A stretch of DNA of 64,000 nucleotides from VBAS01 sp963773465 (GCA_963773465.1 CAVZBF010000001.1:1116001-1180000), one strand, 5' to 3'. Numbered from the stretch's first letter, positions 10,324 through 22,200 are shown. A program made the numbers and translations. The notes: a model not told the origin generated them from the sequence alone.

Positions 10324-13300
10324 TTGAGTAAAAATCGGCTGATACTGATTCTCGCTACCCTCATGTTTGCTGTACTGGAAAGCCGGGCCCAGTTTCCCGT
10401 TCAGGATACTAAACCCATTTCTAATCTTCGAAAGAAAAAAATTGCTGTAGTTGTTGATACCATTCGCATCGATAGTTTCAGCATTATTCCCAAAACATTT
10501 TTTGTGGAAGGGTTTAGTGATACAGCATATTCTTTTGATAATATAAATGCATTGCTGAAATGGAAAACATTGCCATCAACAGATAGTGTAACGATCGTTT
10601 ACAGGGTTTTCCCTTATAAACTTAATTCAGTTGTTCAACGATTGAACTATGACAGTATAAGCTATAGATTTTATGCGCCCACATTTGAGTTTGGAAGAAA
10701 TGAACAGCAAATTGCCCGGGGTCTTTTTGATTTTGGTAACCTGCAATACAACGGAAGTTTTGGACGTGGTATTTCATTTGGCAATAACCAGGATGCGGTT
10801 GTTAATTCCAATTTCAATCTTACATTAAATGGAATGCTTGGTGATAGTGTCGAGATCAATGCAGCGATCACAGATAATAATTTACCGATACAACCGGATG
10901 GTACAACGCAACAGTTGAATGAATTTGACCAGGTATTTCTTCAGTTTAAAAAACGAACATGGCAATTCAATCTTGGTGATATAGACCTCCGGCAAAACAA
11001 TAGTTACTTTCTTAATTTTTATAAACGATTACAGGGAATTTCATTTGAAACGAAAAATAATATTGGCAGAAATGCAACTTCAAAAAGTTTAGTAAGTGGT
11101 TCGATTGCAAAAGGAAAATTTACACGTAATATTTTCCAAGGCTTAGAAGGCAACCAGGGACCTTACCGGCTTACCGGTGCAAACAATGAATTCTTTTTTA
11201 TCGTTCTTGCAGGCACGGAAAGGGTTTTCATTGATGGTGAATTATTGCAGCGTGGCGAGGACCAGGACTATGTGATCAATTACAATACGGCTGAAGTTAC
11301 GTTTACCCCAAAGCGAATGATCACAAAAGACAGCCGCATACAAGTGGAGTTTGAGTATGCTGACAGAAGTTATCTTAACGCCAATTTATATGTAGCACAG
11401 GAATTCGAATTAAATAACAAGCTTAGAATATTTGTCAGTGCTTTTAATAATAGTGATGCAAAAAATTCACAGATCAACCAGTCGTTGGATGATAACCAGA
11501 AATTATTCCTCTCAAATCTTGGAGATAGTATTCAAAATGCGCTTTATCCCTCGGCAATTATTGACACTGTGTTCGACGCAGGAAAAATTTTATATGAGAA
11601 GTTGTATTATAATCCGGGCACAGGAATAGATTCTTTTTACCAGTATTCAACAGATCCTTCCGTTGCAAAATATAATTTGGCATTTACAGATGTGGGAGAG
11701 GGAAGGGGAAACTATGTGCCTGAGTTTAATGGAGCAAATGGAAAGGTTTTCAAATTCATTATGCCTGTTGCCGGAATTAAGCAAGGAAGATACGACCCGG
11801 TGATCATACTGGTAACTCCGAAGAAACAGCAATTGATGACAGTAGGCACGGATTATAAGATCCGCAATAATACATTGCTTAAGACAGAGCTTGCGCTCAG
11901 TAATTATGATGCAAATACATTTTCAGAAAAAGATAATGGCGATGACGTTGGTATTGCTGCTAAAATTCAGTTTACTAATTCTTCATTAATAAAATCATCC
12001 GGCGCAAAGAAAACACAATTCATAACCAACTTTGATTATGAATTTGTACAGGGAAAGTTCAGACCACTGGAGCGAATTCGTAATGTAGAGTTTTCCAGGG
12101 ATTGGGGACTTGGGCTACAAACGTTGCCCGCCGATGAACATATCATAAAAGCATCGGCCCGGTTGCAGAATGCAAAAAATAATTCGCTCAGTTACCAGGT
12201 GATGAACTATAACAGGGGAGATGATTACAGCGGCTTTCAAAATAATATACAGCAATTGTTTAACTGGAAAGGCTGGCAGTTGAATAACCAGTTAGCGTTT
12301 ACCAATTTCAAAAGCTCAATTCAGTAAAGGGCGTTTTATAAAACCAATTCTCGACATCAGTAAAGAACTTAAGCGATTAAAAGATTTCAGGCTTGGTTTC
12401 CGGTATGCACTTGAAGAAAATAAAACAAAAGACAAAGCATCCGATACGCTGACAATTCAAAGTTTTTCATTTGATACTTATTCGGCTTATCTCAGATCAT
12501 CCGACAAAAAGAAAAACAAGTATGCAATCACGTTTTTTACAAGGTCCGATAAATATCCTGCCGGAAAGGACCTGGTACGTGGTGACCGCAGTATGAACGT
12601 AAACCTGCAGACTGAAATAGTCGCCAATGAGCATCACCAATTTTTATTCAATACAACTTTCAGAAAATTAAAAGTGCTGAATGATATTTCAAAACAAAAA
12701 GCCGATGAAACAATACTTGGCAGGGCTGAGTATATCATTCATGAATGGAAAGGATTACTGATGGGAAATATTTTATATGAATTAGGAACCGGGCAGGAGC
12801 AAAGGAGAGATTTTGTTTACCTTGAAGTACCGGCAGGAACGGGCCAATATGCATGGAACGATTATAACAACGATGGCATCCAGCAATTAAATGAATTTGA
12901 AGAAGCATTATTTCCTGACCAGGCAAAATTCATCCGCATATTCATTCCTACTAATCAATTTGTAAAAGCAAATTATACAACTTTTAATTATAGCTTTCAA
13001 CTGAATCCAAAAGCAATATTGAACAGCAGTGATATAAAAGGATTTCAAAAATTTATTTCCCGCACCAACATAAAATCTTCTTTACAAATAACAAAAAAAT
13101 CAGTGGCGAAGGGAAACACAGAGTTCAGTCCTTTTAAATATGAGCTTACGGATACGGCACTCATTACACTGAATACGGTTTTCCTGAATACATTTTCATT
13201 TAACCGTTTCAGCAGCAAATGGGGTTTTGATATCAGCAATCTTCGCAATAGCGGTAAAAATTTGCTTACGTATGGTTATGAAAGCCGTAAGATAAATGAT

Positions 13301-13816
13301 TGGGTAATTAAATTCAGATGGAACCTTGGCCGGGCACTTACATTTGATATTAATGGTAAAAAGGGTTTTAATGGGTTGTATACGCCAAGCTTTGGCAATC
13401 GTAATTATGAGTTAGATGTTTATAATATCGAGCCGCGGCTTGTTTTTATACAAGGAACAAAATTCCGGTTATCGGCGGCCTATAAGTTTGATAACAAGAA
13501 GAACAAACCGTTATATGGAGGTGAGCGGTCGACCGCGAATTCGATAACTGGAGAAACAAAATACAATGTACTTCAGAACAGTTCTATCACCGGTAAATTC
13601 ACGTTCAGCAATATTGATTATAAATTTCCAACAAACACCACGGTAAGTTATATTATGCTTGATGGTTTATTACCCGGAAGCAATTATCTCTGGACCATTG
13701 ATCTTACAAAGCGTTTGCTCAATAATCTTGAATTGAATCTTGTGTATGAAGGGAGAAAGCCGGGAAGTGCCAGGACTGTGCATATTGGAAGGGCATCAGT
13801 GAGGGCTTTATTCTAA
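10324..13816 (+). pseudogene. Large outer-membrane beta-barrel-like protein, frameshifted
   Basis: About 1160 residues when joined. The open frame begins with TTG 10324, but an ATG at 10307 followed by one missing T in the TTTT run would give MKNHGF fused to LSKNRLILILATLMF, a better signal peptide. A second shift near 12320 joins the frame ending at 12327 to the one reading FSKGRFIKPILDISKELKRL. The mature protein is rich in alternating aromatic strands (LDFGNLQYNGSFGRGISFG, WQFNLGDIDLRQNNSYF) and ends in RASVRALF, a typical barrel C-terminus. I recognise it only as a conserved Bacteroidota outer-membrane protein without assigned function. No TonB box or plug domain is visible. Confidence 0.65.
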
Positions 13817-13838
13817 ACAAGCCCGGCCCGGCCCCCTG

Positions 13839-13949
13839 TCCCCCAAAGGGGGAACTTAGATACAATTCTCACTATTGAATTGAAACAAGTTTACAGCCAA
13901 ATCCTAAAAATTCTATAAAGACTTTTTCTTCCCTTCCCTTTGGGAAGGG
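13839..13949. terminator. Two hairpins in the convergent gap between the outer-membrane protein gene and ychF
   Basis: TCCCCC-AAA-GGGGGA at 13839-13853 and CCCTTCCC-TTT-GGGAAGGG at 13931-13949 are perfect short hairpins. T-rich sequence lies on the left of the second hairpin, suited to ending the minus-strand ychF transcript. The first may serve the plus strand. Such C-run/G-run hairpins are also common dispersed repeats in this phylum. Confidence 0.5.
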
Positions 13950-13995
13950 GCTTTAGCAGCATCTTCAATTTTGACGAATAGTTTTTGGGGATGGG

Positions 13996-15093
13996 CTATA
14001 CGTTGAAGCGGAAATGCATCACATCTCCATCCTTCACCACATATTCTTTTCCTTCAATTCTTAATTTACCCACTTCACGGCAGGCAGCTTCTGACTCATA
14101 CTTTATAAAATCATCATAGCTGATCACTTCGGCTTTTATAAATCCTTTTTCAAAATCAGTATGAATAACACCCGCAGCTTGCGGAGCTTTCCATCCTTCA
14201 TGTATCGTCCAGGCTCTTACTTCTTGTACACCTGCAGTGAAATAAGTATACAGGCCAAGTAATTTATAAGTTGCGTGTATCAACCGGTCCAGTGCAGGCT
14301 CCTTCATTCCATATTCTTCCATGAATAATTGCCTGTCTTCAGGATTTTCCATTTCCTGTATCTGCGCTTCAATAGAATTATTCATAATGATCACCTCGGC
14401 ATTTTCATTTTTCACTGCTTCTTTCAATGCATCAGAAAATTTATTACCGGTGTGCATGGATGGTTCATCCACATTGGCCACATATAAAACAGGCTTATCA
14501 GTCAGTAAGAACAGGTCGGCGATAGCCACTTTTTCTTCTTTGCTTAAATTCAATTCACGAATGCTTTTCCCTTTTTCTAAAAAATCTTTGCAACGGATCA
14601 GCACTTCCAGCTCGCTTTTAAGTTTAGGATCGATACGAGCCTGTTTTTCCGTTTTCTGAATTTTTCTTTCTACACCATCAAGGTCTTTCAATTGTAATTC
14701 GAGATCGATGATCTCTTTATCACTTACCGGGTTTATCGCGCCTTCATCACGCAATACATTTTCATCTTCAAAACAACGTACCACATGAATAATGGCATCG
14801 ACCTCACGAATATTTCCTAAGAATTTATTACCAAGTCCTTCGCCTTTGCTTGCGCCACGTACCAGTCCTGCGATGTCAACGATCTCAAGTTGGGTCGGCA
14901 CGATCTTATTGGGCTTAACTAATACAGCTAAGTTATACAGCCGCGGATCAGGCACATCGACCAACCCCACGTTCGGATCAATTGTACAAAACCGGTAATT
15001 ACTTGCCTGCGCTTTGGCACTATTACTTACTGCATTAAACAAAGTTGATTTCCCCACATTCGGCAATCCTACAATTCCAGCTTGAAGTCCCAT
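13996..15093 (-). CDS. ychF: Redox-regulated ATPase YchF (Obg-like)
   Basis: Universal translation-associated P-loop NTPase that prefers ATP and binds the ribosome. 365 residues, full length. It starts MGLQAGIVGLPNVGKSTLFNA with the G1 loop at about residues 8-16. It has the switch-region DIAGLVRGASKGEGLGNKFL and the alternative G4 motif YVANVDE, in place of NKxD, which explains the ATP preference. It ends with the TGS domain (KGFIKAEVISYDDFIKY to DGDVMHFRFNV). The minus-strand ATG is at 15091-15093. Its upstream region is the left arm of an inverted repeat (15099-15373), so promoter and repeat probably overlap. Confidence 0.97.
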   Translation of the reverse strand: MGLQAGIVGLPNVGKSTLFNAVSNSAKAQASNYRFCTIDPNVGLVDVPDPRLYNLAVLVKPNKIVPTQLEIVDIAGLVRGASKGEGLGNKFLGNIREVDAIIHVVRCFEDENVLRDEGAINPVSDKEIIDLELQLKDLDGVERKIQKTEKQARIDPKLKSELEVLIRCKDFLEKGKSIRELNLSKEEKVAIADLFLLTDKPVLYVANVDEPSMHTGNKFSDALKEAVKNENAEVIIMNNSIEAQIQEMENPEDRQLFMEEYGMKEPALDRLIHATYKLLGLYTYFTAGVQEVRAWTIHEGWKAPQAAGVIHTDFEKGFIKAEVISYDDFIKYESEAACREVGKLRIEGKEYVVKDGDVMHFRFNV

Positions 15094-15098
15094 GATTC

Positions 15099-15373
15099 GA
15101 TTTTAGATTTTAGTCCCGATTGTTATCGGGAGCAGATTTAAGATTATGAACCCAGCGGTTTTTTTACTATTGGGCATTGTTGCGTCGCACTCTTGTACTT
15201 CCATATCGCTATTCAACATTATCCGCCTGCATTTTTTAAGGCGGCAAAGATAAGGGTCAATAGTTAAGAGACGAAATGTGAAAAGAAGCTTTTGGAGATT
15301 CAATAAAAATCCGCAATCTTCAATAAAATCAAAAATCCGATCCCGATAACAATCGGGACGTAAATCTAAAATC
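15099..15373. repeat. Inverted-repeat-flanked intergenic element
   Basis: The left arm 15099-15131 and the reverse complement of the right arm 15341-15373 agree at 31 of 33 positions. Each arm ends inward in a CCCGATTGTTATCGGG hairpin. The interior contains the 22-mer shared with the sdhC-sdhA repeat (15178-15199). The element fills almost the whole space between the divergent genes ychF and the SpmAB-like gene, ending 5-6 bases from each start codon. No ORF is supportable inside. Confidence 0.7.
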
Positions 15374-15378
15374 ACACT

Positions 15379-16782
15379 ATGGCTCTTAGCAAGATATGGT
15401 CGGCATTTGTTATCATCGCCATTTTAGTAGCAACGATAAAATTTACATTTCAACCTGGTCAGCAAAAAATATTCAGCCAGTTAGTAACGGGTAAAAACAC
15501 AGATACTGTTTCCACACGTGTCGTTGATTCTGCAAGTGTGCCGATGAATGTTACTCGTCAGCTTCAGTATGAAAAAACTGCGATATGGGATAAGGATAGG
15601 GTTGTGAAAGATGGCACCTCATATAAGGCGTTCCGTTTACTTCCATCAAATGGTATTATTGACACATGCAAAGGAGCGGTTGAAATTTGTATAGGTCTTA
15701 TCGGTATCATGGCTTTATTCATGGGATTTATGAGTATTGCGGAAAGGGCAGGGGGCATCCGGTTTCTATCAAAGATCATTGGCCCGTTTTTTTCAAAAAT
15801 ATTTCCTGATATACCAAAGGGTCATCCATCAATGGGTCATATGGTGATGAATTTTTCTGCCAACTTACTTGGCCTGGATAATGCCGCAACGCCTTTCGGC
15901 ATAAAAGCAATGGAAAGTCTGCAGGAATTAAATCCGGACAAAAGCAGGGCGACCAATGCACAAGTAATGTTTATGTGTCTTCATGCTGCAGGGTTAACGT
16001 TGATACCTGTTGCCATTATTGCGGCAAGAGCTGCCGTTAAGCCTCCTGCAGCAAATCCTACAGATATTTTCGTGCCTTGCATGATCGCAACTTTTGTGGC
16101 TACGATGGCTGCAATGCTTATGGTTTCATTTAAACAAAAGATAAATATTTTTCAACCGGTTATTCTTGCATGGGTGGGTGGCATTTCCGCTATCATTGCA
16201 GCATTGGTTTGGTATCTTAATTCATTAAGCACGGAAAGAGTTCAAACGGTTTCAGGAATTTTAGGAAATGGCATATTGTTACTGATACTTTTTTTAATTG
16301 TACTTGGAGGTATATATAAAAAGATAAACATCTTTGAAGCATTTATCGAAGGTGCAAAAGGCGGGTTTGAAACTGCTGTTCGCATCATTCCGTATTTAGT
16401 TGGGTTATTAGTTGCCATCAGTTTGCTCCGCAATAGCGGCACATTTGAAATTATTATCGATGGAATTAAAGGATTGTTTGCCGCATTTGGTGCTGATACT
16501 AGATTTGTCGATGGTCTTCCAACTGCATTAATAAAACCATTAAGCGGCAGCGGTGCGAGAGGTATGATGATCGATACCATGAATGCATACGGCGCAGATT
16601 CATTTGCAGGCAGGCTTGCCTGTGTTTTGCAAGGCTCATCGGATACTACATTTTATGTAATAGCTGTTTACTTCGGAGCAGTGGCTGTAAAAAACACGAG
16701 GTATTCTGTTGGCGTTATGTTGCTGGCAGATCTTGTTGGTATCATTACTTCGATATTTCTTGCCTACATGTTCTTTGGATAA
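15379..16782 (+). CDS. Nucleoside-recognition (Gate) domain membrane protein, SpmA-SpmB fusion
   Basis: 467 residues with about ten membrane segments. The N-terminal half corresponds to spore maturation protein A (GIIDTCKGAVEICIGLIG, then HPSMGHMVMNFSANLLGLDN and MCLHAAGLTLIPVAIIAARA). The C-terminal half corresponds to SpmB (GGFETAVRIIPYLVGLLVAI, then PLSGSGARGMMIDTMNAYG and LQGSSDTTFYVIAVYFGAV). Fused forms are usual in non-sporulating Bacteroidota, and the substrate is unknown. A periplasmic loop of about 75 residues follows the first helix. The start is only six bases beyond the right arm of the upstream inverted repeat. A bidirectional terminator follows. Confidence 0.9.
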   Translation: MALSKIWSAFVIIAILVATIKFTFQPGQQKIFSQLVTGKNTDTVSTRVVDSASVPMNVTRQLQYEKTAIWDKDRVVKDGTSYKAFRLLPSNGIIDTCKGAVEICIGLIGIMALFMGFMSIAERAGGIRFLSKIIGPFFSKIFPDIPKGHPSMGHMVMNFSANLLGLDNAATPFGIKAMESLQELNPDKSRATNAQVMFMCLHAAGLTLIPVAIIAARAAVKPPAANPTDIFVPCMIATFVATMAAMLMVSFKQKINIFQPVILAWVGGISAIIAALVWYLNSLSTERVQTVSGILGNGILLLILFLIVLGGIYKKINIFEAFIEGAKGGFETAVRIIPYLVGLLVAISLLRNSGTFEIIIDGIKGLFAAFGADTRFVDGLPTALIKPLSGSGARGMMIDTMNAYGADSFAGRLACVLQGSSDTTFYVIAVYFGAVAVKNTRYSVGVMLLADLVGIITSIFLAYMFFG

Positions 16783-16787
16783 ATAAA

Positions 16788-16816
16788 AAACCGTCTGGCC
16801 TTAGGCGAGACGGTTT
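16788..16816. terminator. Bidirectional terminator between convergent genes
   Basis: AAACCGTCT and AGACGGTTT give a perfect nine-base-pair stem, extended by an inner GGCC/GGC pairing. A-rich sequence lies to the left and T-rich to the right, so it can serve both the SpmAB-like gene and the DUF4397 gene. Confidence 0.85.
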
Positions 16817-16834
16817 CTTCCTTCTGATCAATGT

Positions 16835-17683
16835 TTATCTGTTTGTATAAAAATTAAGGGTGGGTGTTCTGCCGGAAACACCTGTTTTACCGCGGGCATA
16901 AAAAGTATACACACGTTGATTTCCCGCATTAAAAGTAGGTACGGAGGATACAATAGTATTGGTACCGGCTGTCTTCAAAAAGATGGTATCGGGTATAAAA
17001 GGTATAGTTGGGTAAATAAAATCTCTTGTCTCTTTGTAAGCAACATTGGAAAATAACATGCCATGGCGTGAAGAAACGACATCGAACCGGGTAGGAATAT
17101 CACCACAAAGATTTATAAAGCGAACGCCATAATTGGTTCTTTCAGGCTGAGTGAAGTTATCTTCTATCATATAGGCAGCAGGAGCATATGGATCGGAAAT
17201 GAATATGCTGTATTTTTTTCCGGCAACAAGTGCGAAAGTAGAATTAAACACTTCATCTCCTGCAATAGGCGCAAAATTCCCCGAAGTGATCCGGTTCATA
17301 GTGAATTTGAAATTTCGTGCTCCGGGAGGTAAAAATGTATATGCAGAAGTAGCCGGAAAGAAACTGCCGGTATAAGTTGTAGAGCCGGGCTGACCGCCAT
17401 ACACCAACGTATTTGTAAATGTAGAAGTGTTGGTTGCTCCATTTAGTTTACTTGCGTCCATTGTGATCCTGAACCCTACTCCGGAAGTAGTGGTACCTGC
17501 AGTAAGACCATTGATCGTAAGTGGCGTATAAGCATGAATAAATTTTACCTGGGCTATTGATGCAGGATTATCAAGGTAATATTTCTCAAGCTGATCAATC
17601 TTATCGTTAGTTTCTTTTTTGCAGGAAATGAATAACACAGGTATCATTAAAATTAACAATAGTATTATTTGTGTTTTTCTCAT
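16835..17683 (-). CDS. DUF4397-type lipoprotein of the SusCD locus
   Basis: 282 residues. The lipoprotein signal MRKTQIILLLILMIPVLFISC has a lipobox Cys at residue 21. The rest is a beta-rich extracellular-type region of two related parts (AQVKFIHAYTPLTINGL and later NYGVRFINLCGDIPTRFDVV), consistent with DUF4397 repeats. It is 21 bases downstream of the SusD gene on the same strand, so it is the last gene of the uptake operon and probably a surface glycan- or ligand-binding accessory protein. No enzyme gene accompanies the locus, so its substrate cannot be read from the sequence. Confidence 0.75.
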   Translation of the reverse strand: MRKTQIILLLILMIPVLFISCKKETNDKIDQLEKYYLDNPASIAQVKFIHAYTPLTINGLTAGTTTSGVGFRITMDASKLNGATNTSTFTNTLVYGGQPGSTTYTGSFFPATSAYTFLPPGARNFKFTMNRITSGNFAPIAGDEVFNSTFALVAGKKYSIFISDPYAPAAYMIEDNFTQPERTNYGVRFINLCGDIPTRFDVVSSRHGMLFSNVAYKETRDFIYPTIPFIPDTIFLKTAGTNTIVSSVPTFNAGNQRVYTFYARGKTGVSGRTPTLNFYTNR

Positions 17684-17704
17684 AATAATTTTTTTAAGCG
17701 TTAA

Positions 17705-19267
17705 TTATGGTTTTGTAAACCAAACCGGCACCGTATGGTAGTCTGTGGCAAGTCCCCCAATTTTTTGAAGCTCTCCAACATTCCACAGGTATTCCGAATT
17801 ATAACGGGGTCTTAGTCTTTGCACCAGCTTACCACCATTATCAGGATACAATGATCCGACGGGCACATAATCTTTGAAGATATTTGCATCATAATTATAT
17901 TTTCGAAGATCAACCCATATTTCTTCCATGCCATATGGCCATAACGAAACAAACTTCTGCATCATTATATGACTTAACGTAAGTGTAACAGGTGTAACAA
18001 CCGGACTATTAATATAATTGGTTCTTGCGACAGTTGTGATAGGAGTGTACCCTGTGTAATTACTACTCGTAAGCAAATCAAAGCTACCATTGATGCCTGC
18101 AATATATGCGGTCTTTGCGGTGGCCATATCGCCCTTTTTCAACGCGGCTTCTGCTTTTACAAACTGTATCCAGCTATAAGTGAGTATCGGAAATGGGGAA
18201 ACATTTTTAAAGAAAGTTCTTGCCCCGGTATCAATGCCACCTGCTGGCGCAACAACAGCATTGAATCCCCAGAAATTCCACGGACTGGTACGGGTCCCCG
18301 AAGTTAAACCAACATTAGCAGCTACACCATTGTAAACACCATTACTATCTGGTTTAAATAAATAAGCCATTCTTGGATCAACCACTCCCCTAAAAACGCT
18401 GGTGTCCCCTTTCATTATATCCATCAGGTATCTACTTTGACGATACGTTGCGAGGTTGTTTCTTGTAGGTCCGTAAAAGTTGAGTGCATTCGTACTGATT
18501 GGAGCAAGAGATGCATCAAATTTTATGATCGCATCATCAGCGGAAGATGCAAATGAAAGATTTGCATATTTAATAACTGAGTCTGCACTGTAGTTTGATT
18601 TGTTAATGTAGCGATGATAAAGCAATGCTTTAACGCCATATACAAATTTTTTCCAGCGGTCGATATTACCGCCATAGAAATACTTATCTCCTTTTGTTGC
18701 AAATCCATCAGATGGAGATGTAACCTGGCCGAAATAAAACAGAGCTGAATCTGCGCATACTTTCACCCACTCATATACCTGATCTTGCGTATTGTATTTA
18801 AATGTCAGTTGTTCTGAATGGAAAGCTTCGTCAAGAATCACATCACCATGATAGTCGGTAAGCTGCAGCCAACTGAATGCAAACAAAGCCCATGCAGCAC
18901 CAGCATACTCCGGACGACCTGAGTTTCGCCCGTCCCGAATGACATTTAAAGAGTTTATTCCTGAGTTCCAGTAATGGGTTCTCCATTTTTCAGCTCCGTT
19001 ATCGCTGCCGGGATCATATCCCATACGTTCCCATGTAATGCCTGTGCTTGTTCTATGCCAATAGCTGATATAATTACCCAAAAACCTCGCATCAAAGAAA
19101 AGTCCTCTTGCCTGGTTATTGATAATAGTAGGCAACACCAGGTCAGGATCAACCTCAACCGGCTTGTTCGGATTGGGAAATGCCTCATCAAGATATTTTT
19201 TACAGGAGGTGCCCGAAAAAAGCATCACGCTTGCCAGTATTGCAAAAATTATTTTTATATGTTTCAT
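17705..19267 (-). CDS. SusD/RagB-family nutrient-binding lipoprotein
   Basis: Surface lipoprotein that caps the SusC channel and delivers substrate. About 520 residues. I chose the second ATG (19267) over the one at 19273 because it gives a compact signal ending FSGTSC, the lipobox. AFPNPNKPVEVDPDLVLPTI, GNYISYWHRTSTG and AGAAWALFAFSWLQLTDYHG are typical of the SusD-like 2 group, and WPYGMEEIWVDLRKYNYD near the C-terminus is characteristic. It follows the SusC gene by 11 bases on the same strand. The ligand is unknown. Confidence 0.92.
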   Translation of the reverse strand: MKHIKIIFAILASVMLFSGTSCKKYLDEAFPNPNKPVEVDPDLVLPTIINNQARGLFFDARFLGNYISYWHRTSTGITWERMGYDPGSDNGAEKWRTHYWNSGINSLNVIRDGRNSGRPEYAGAAWALFAFSWLQLTDYHGDVILDEAFHSEQLTFKYNTQDQVYEWVKVCADSALFYFGQVTSPSDGFATKGDKYFYGGNIDRWKKFVYGVKALLYHRYINKSNYSADSVIKYANLSFASSADDAIIKFDASLAPISTNALNFYGPTRNNLATYRQSRYLMDIMKGDTSVFRGVVDPRMAYLFKPDSNGVYNGVAANVGLTSGTRTSPWNFWGFNAVVAPAGGIDTGARTFFKNVSPFPILTYSWIQFVKAEAALKKGDMATAKTAYIAGINGSFDLLTSSNYTGYTPITTVARTNYINSPVVTPVTLTLSHIMMQKFVSLWPYGMEEIWVDLRKYNYDANIFKDYVPVGSLYPDNGGKLVQRLRPRYNSEYLWNVGELQKIGGLATDYHTVPVWFTKP

Positions 19268-19278
19268 ATACATTACTA

Positions 19279-22200
19279 TTATTTTTTACTTGCAAATTGT
19301 AGTGATAAGCCAAAATTGAAACCTCTTGGAATGGAGAGTGAACCAAAGTCAATTCCAAATGAACCATTACCAAGAGTAGCGGCGGAATTACCAGCAGCAG
19401 TCGGATCAACGCCAGAGTAATTGGTAAACAAGAACAGGTCAGTACCGGTAAGGAATGCACTTGCTGATGAAAAATATTTAAGCTTTTTCAATAATTCTTT
19501 GCCGGCATTGAAGCGTAATGTCACATCTCTCATCCTAAGCCAGTTTATATCTTTTTCTACATAATCAACGGCCATAGTTCTATCTGTGTAAATTGAACTT
19601 TGGAAATGTGGTGTCACCGATATGGTATTTATCGTTGGAGTTGCTGTATTTTGTAAACCATCATTAAGTACACCAGGATAAATGCGTGGTATCTCCCTGT
19701 CAAGTGTTCTAAGACTTACACCATTTTGCGTCATCCATATTTCATTTGCATTCAGAATATCGCCGCCCACTTTTATATCAAGCAGGAATGAAAGTGAAAG
19801 GTTTTTGTAAATAAGTGTATTGCTGATGCCAAGTTGAAAATCAGGATTGCGGTCTGCAATTTTTGTGTAATTGGGATCTGGAACAGGATATCCATTTGTT
19901 GGATCAATCAGGATCTGGCCAGTATTGTTGAATAAATAGTTTTGTCCTGTAAGTTGCGTGATAGTTCCATTTCTTGTAAGCCCGGCTCTGAAGTTACCAA
20001 GCCATGTATCTGAATTATAAAACTCAGGAATATTATCAGGAATACGGGTGATCCTGTTAGTCATCCTGTTAAAATTATAATTCATTCTCCATGTAAAACT
20101 TTTCTTCTTGATCGGGGTAACGCCAAGTGTTACTTCATGACCGGTATTTTTTGTATCACTGATATTGCTTGTATTCAAAACGAACCCGGTGCCATAACTC
20201 AAACGAACTAACCGTACAATCTGATCAAGGTTCTTCGTATTGTAATAAGTGTATTCAAGGTTAACGCGGTTATTGAACAGGCGCAATTCAGTTCCGATCT
20301 CATAGGTCTTTTGTCTTTCAGGAATGATCAGCGGATTTTGATTGTAAAAATCATAAGACCATCCATACGCGTTTGTAGATACGGCCGGAGCATTTGTATA
20401 CCAGCTTTGCGAACCATACGGTGCGATGTCTTTTGCTGTTTCAGCTCTTGATGCACGCAGTTTCCAGAAGTCAAGCCATTTGGAATCCTTTCCAATTAAT
20501 TCGCTAACTATAAACGCAAGACTATATGCCGGATAGAAAAAAGAACGTGCCTCTACCGGAAGCGTAGATGTCCAGTCATTGCGGCCGGTTACCGTTAAAT
20601 ATGCGATCTCATTATAGTTTAAGGTTACTTCGCCAAATACACCCTGCAATCTTTTCATCGTTAAAGTATCTGCGCCAACTTCACGACTTGTTACAAGTTG
20701 CGTTGCTACCGACAGGTCTTTAGTTACCGAGTCTTTAAACTGCCGGCCAAGTTTTGCAAATGTTTCGCGTTTCCAATCATCATTGGCAACACCTGCACGC
20801 CATGTGGTTTTAAACTTTCCAAAATTCTTTTTTACCGTAGCAATGAATACGCCATTATAGCTTTTGTATTTCTGTGTATAATCTTCTATTTGCCCTTTGA
20901 TGGTTCTTGCCTGGTTTGACTCAGGATGAAAATATGTTCTCCCGAATTGCTCATAAACGTCCATGCCGGCTCTTACCGTAAAATTCAACCAGTCGAAGGC
21001 ATCATAATTGATAGTTAAGTTAAATATGCCCCTGTCCGTCTTATCAAAAGAAAAATTCTTGTTTGCTTCGAAAAAGGGATTGTCAACTTCGTTTGGCTGA
21101 TTGCCTGATGCATCCGGATCAAGGAAAAATTTACGTGTGCCATTGGGCAGCAAATAATCGCTCGCTTGTTCAGTAATGGGCCAAAGCATCAGGTTATGCA
21201 AAAATCCACCGGCACCTCTTATCGCTTTATCATTTCTTGTTTTTGTATAACCAGCTGTAAAATTAACATCCAGGTTTTTCAGCACTTTTTGGTTCACTGT
21301 AATTCTTGACTGCAGTTGCTCAAGCCCTGTATTGGGAATGGTACCTGTTTCATCTCTCCAGGAAACATTAAAACGGAATGCCGTATTATTTTTACCGCCC
21401 TCCATTGTCAGGTTATGTTTTTGCTGGAACCCATCCTGGAAAAATTCATCAATGTTGTTATAAAACTTTGTACCGGGAGCAAAGCGTGGCCCAAATAAAG
21501 TCCTTACATTGGAAGAAACGCCATTCGATCCATTGTCATATGTTTTTTGTATGTGGGGATAACGATAAGTATGCGTAGTTCTGAAGTTATTATCATACGT
21601 AAATCTCAGTTTTCCTTTCCTTGCTTTTTTTGTAGTAATGATGATCGCACCGCTACCTGCTTCAATACCGTAAAGCGCCGTAGCTTCTGGTCCTTTCAAT
21701 ACATTGATGGATTCAATATCGTCGGGATTAATATCGGCAGCACGGTTGGTATAATCGTTAAAGCGATTATCTCCGTTAGAAGCAAGCTGATGCTGATCCA
21801 GCGTATTATTGCTGATCGGAAGACCATCTACAACAATTAATGGAGAGTTACTGCCCGAAAGTGAATTGAAACCTCTTAATACAATGTTTGATGAAGCACC
21901 CGGTGCGCCGCTCGTTTGCACAAGTGTTGCTCCGGCTACACGGCCTTGTATAGAATTAAAAAAGTTTTCACGTTGAGTTCCGGCTACTTCATCTCCTTTT
22001 ATTTCCTGGGAAGAGAAGCCGAGGCCGCGTTTTTCTTTTTTAATACCAAGAGATGTTACAACAACTTCACTGAGTTGTTTTTCATTCACGGCAAGTTTCA
22101 CCGGTATTTCCGTACCATCATTGATAGTAACGGTATACTTCAGATGACCCACGGAAGTAATTTCCAACACATCACCCTTTGAGGCTTTGATAGTAAAGCG

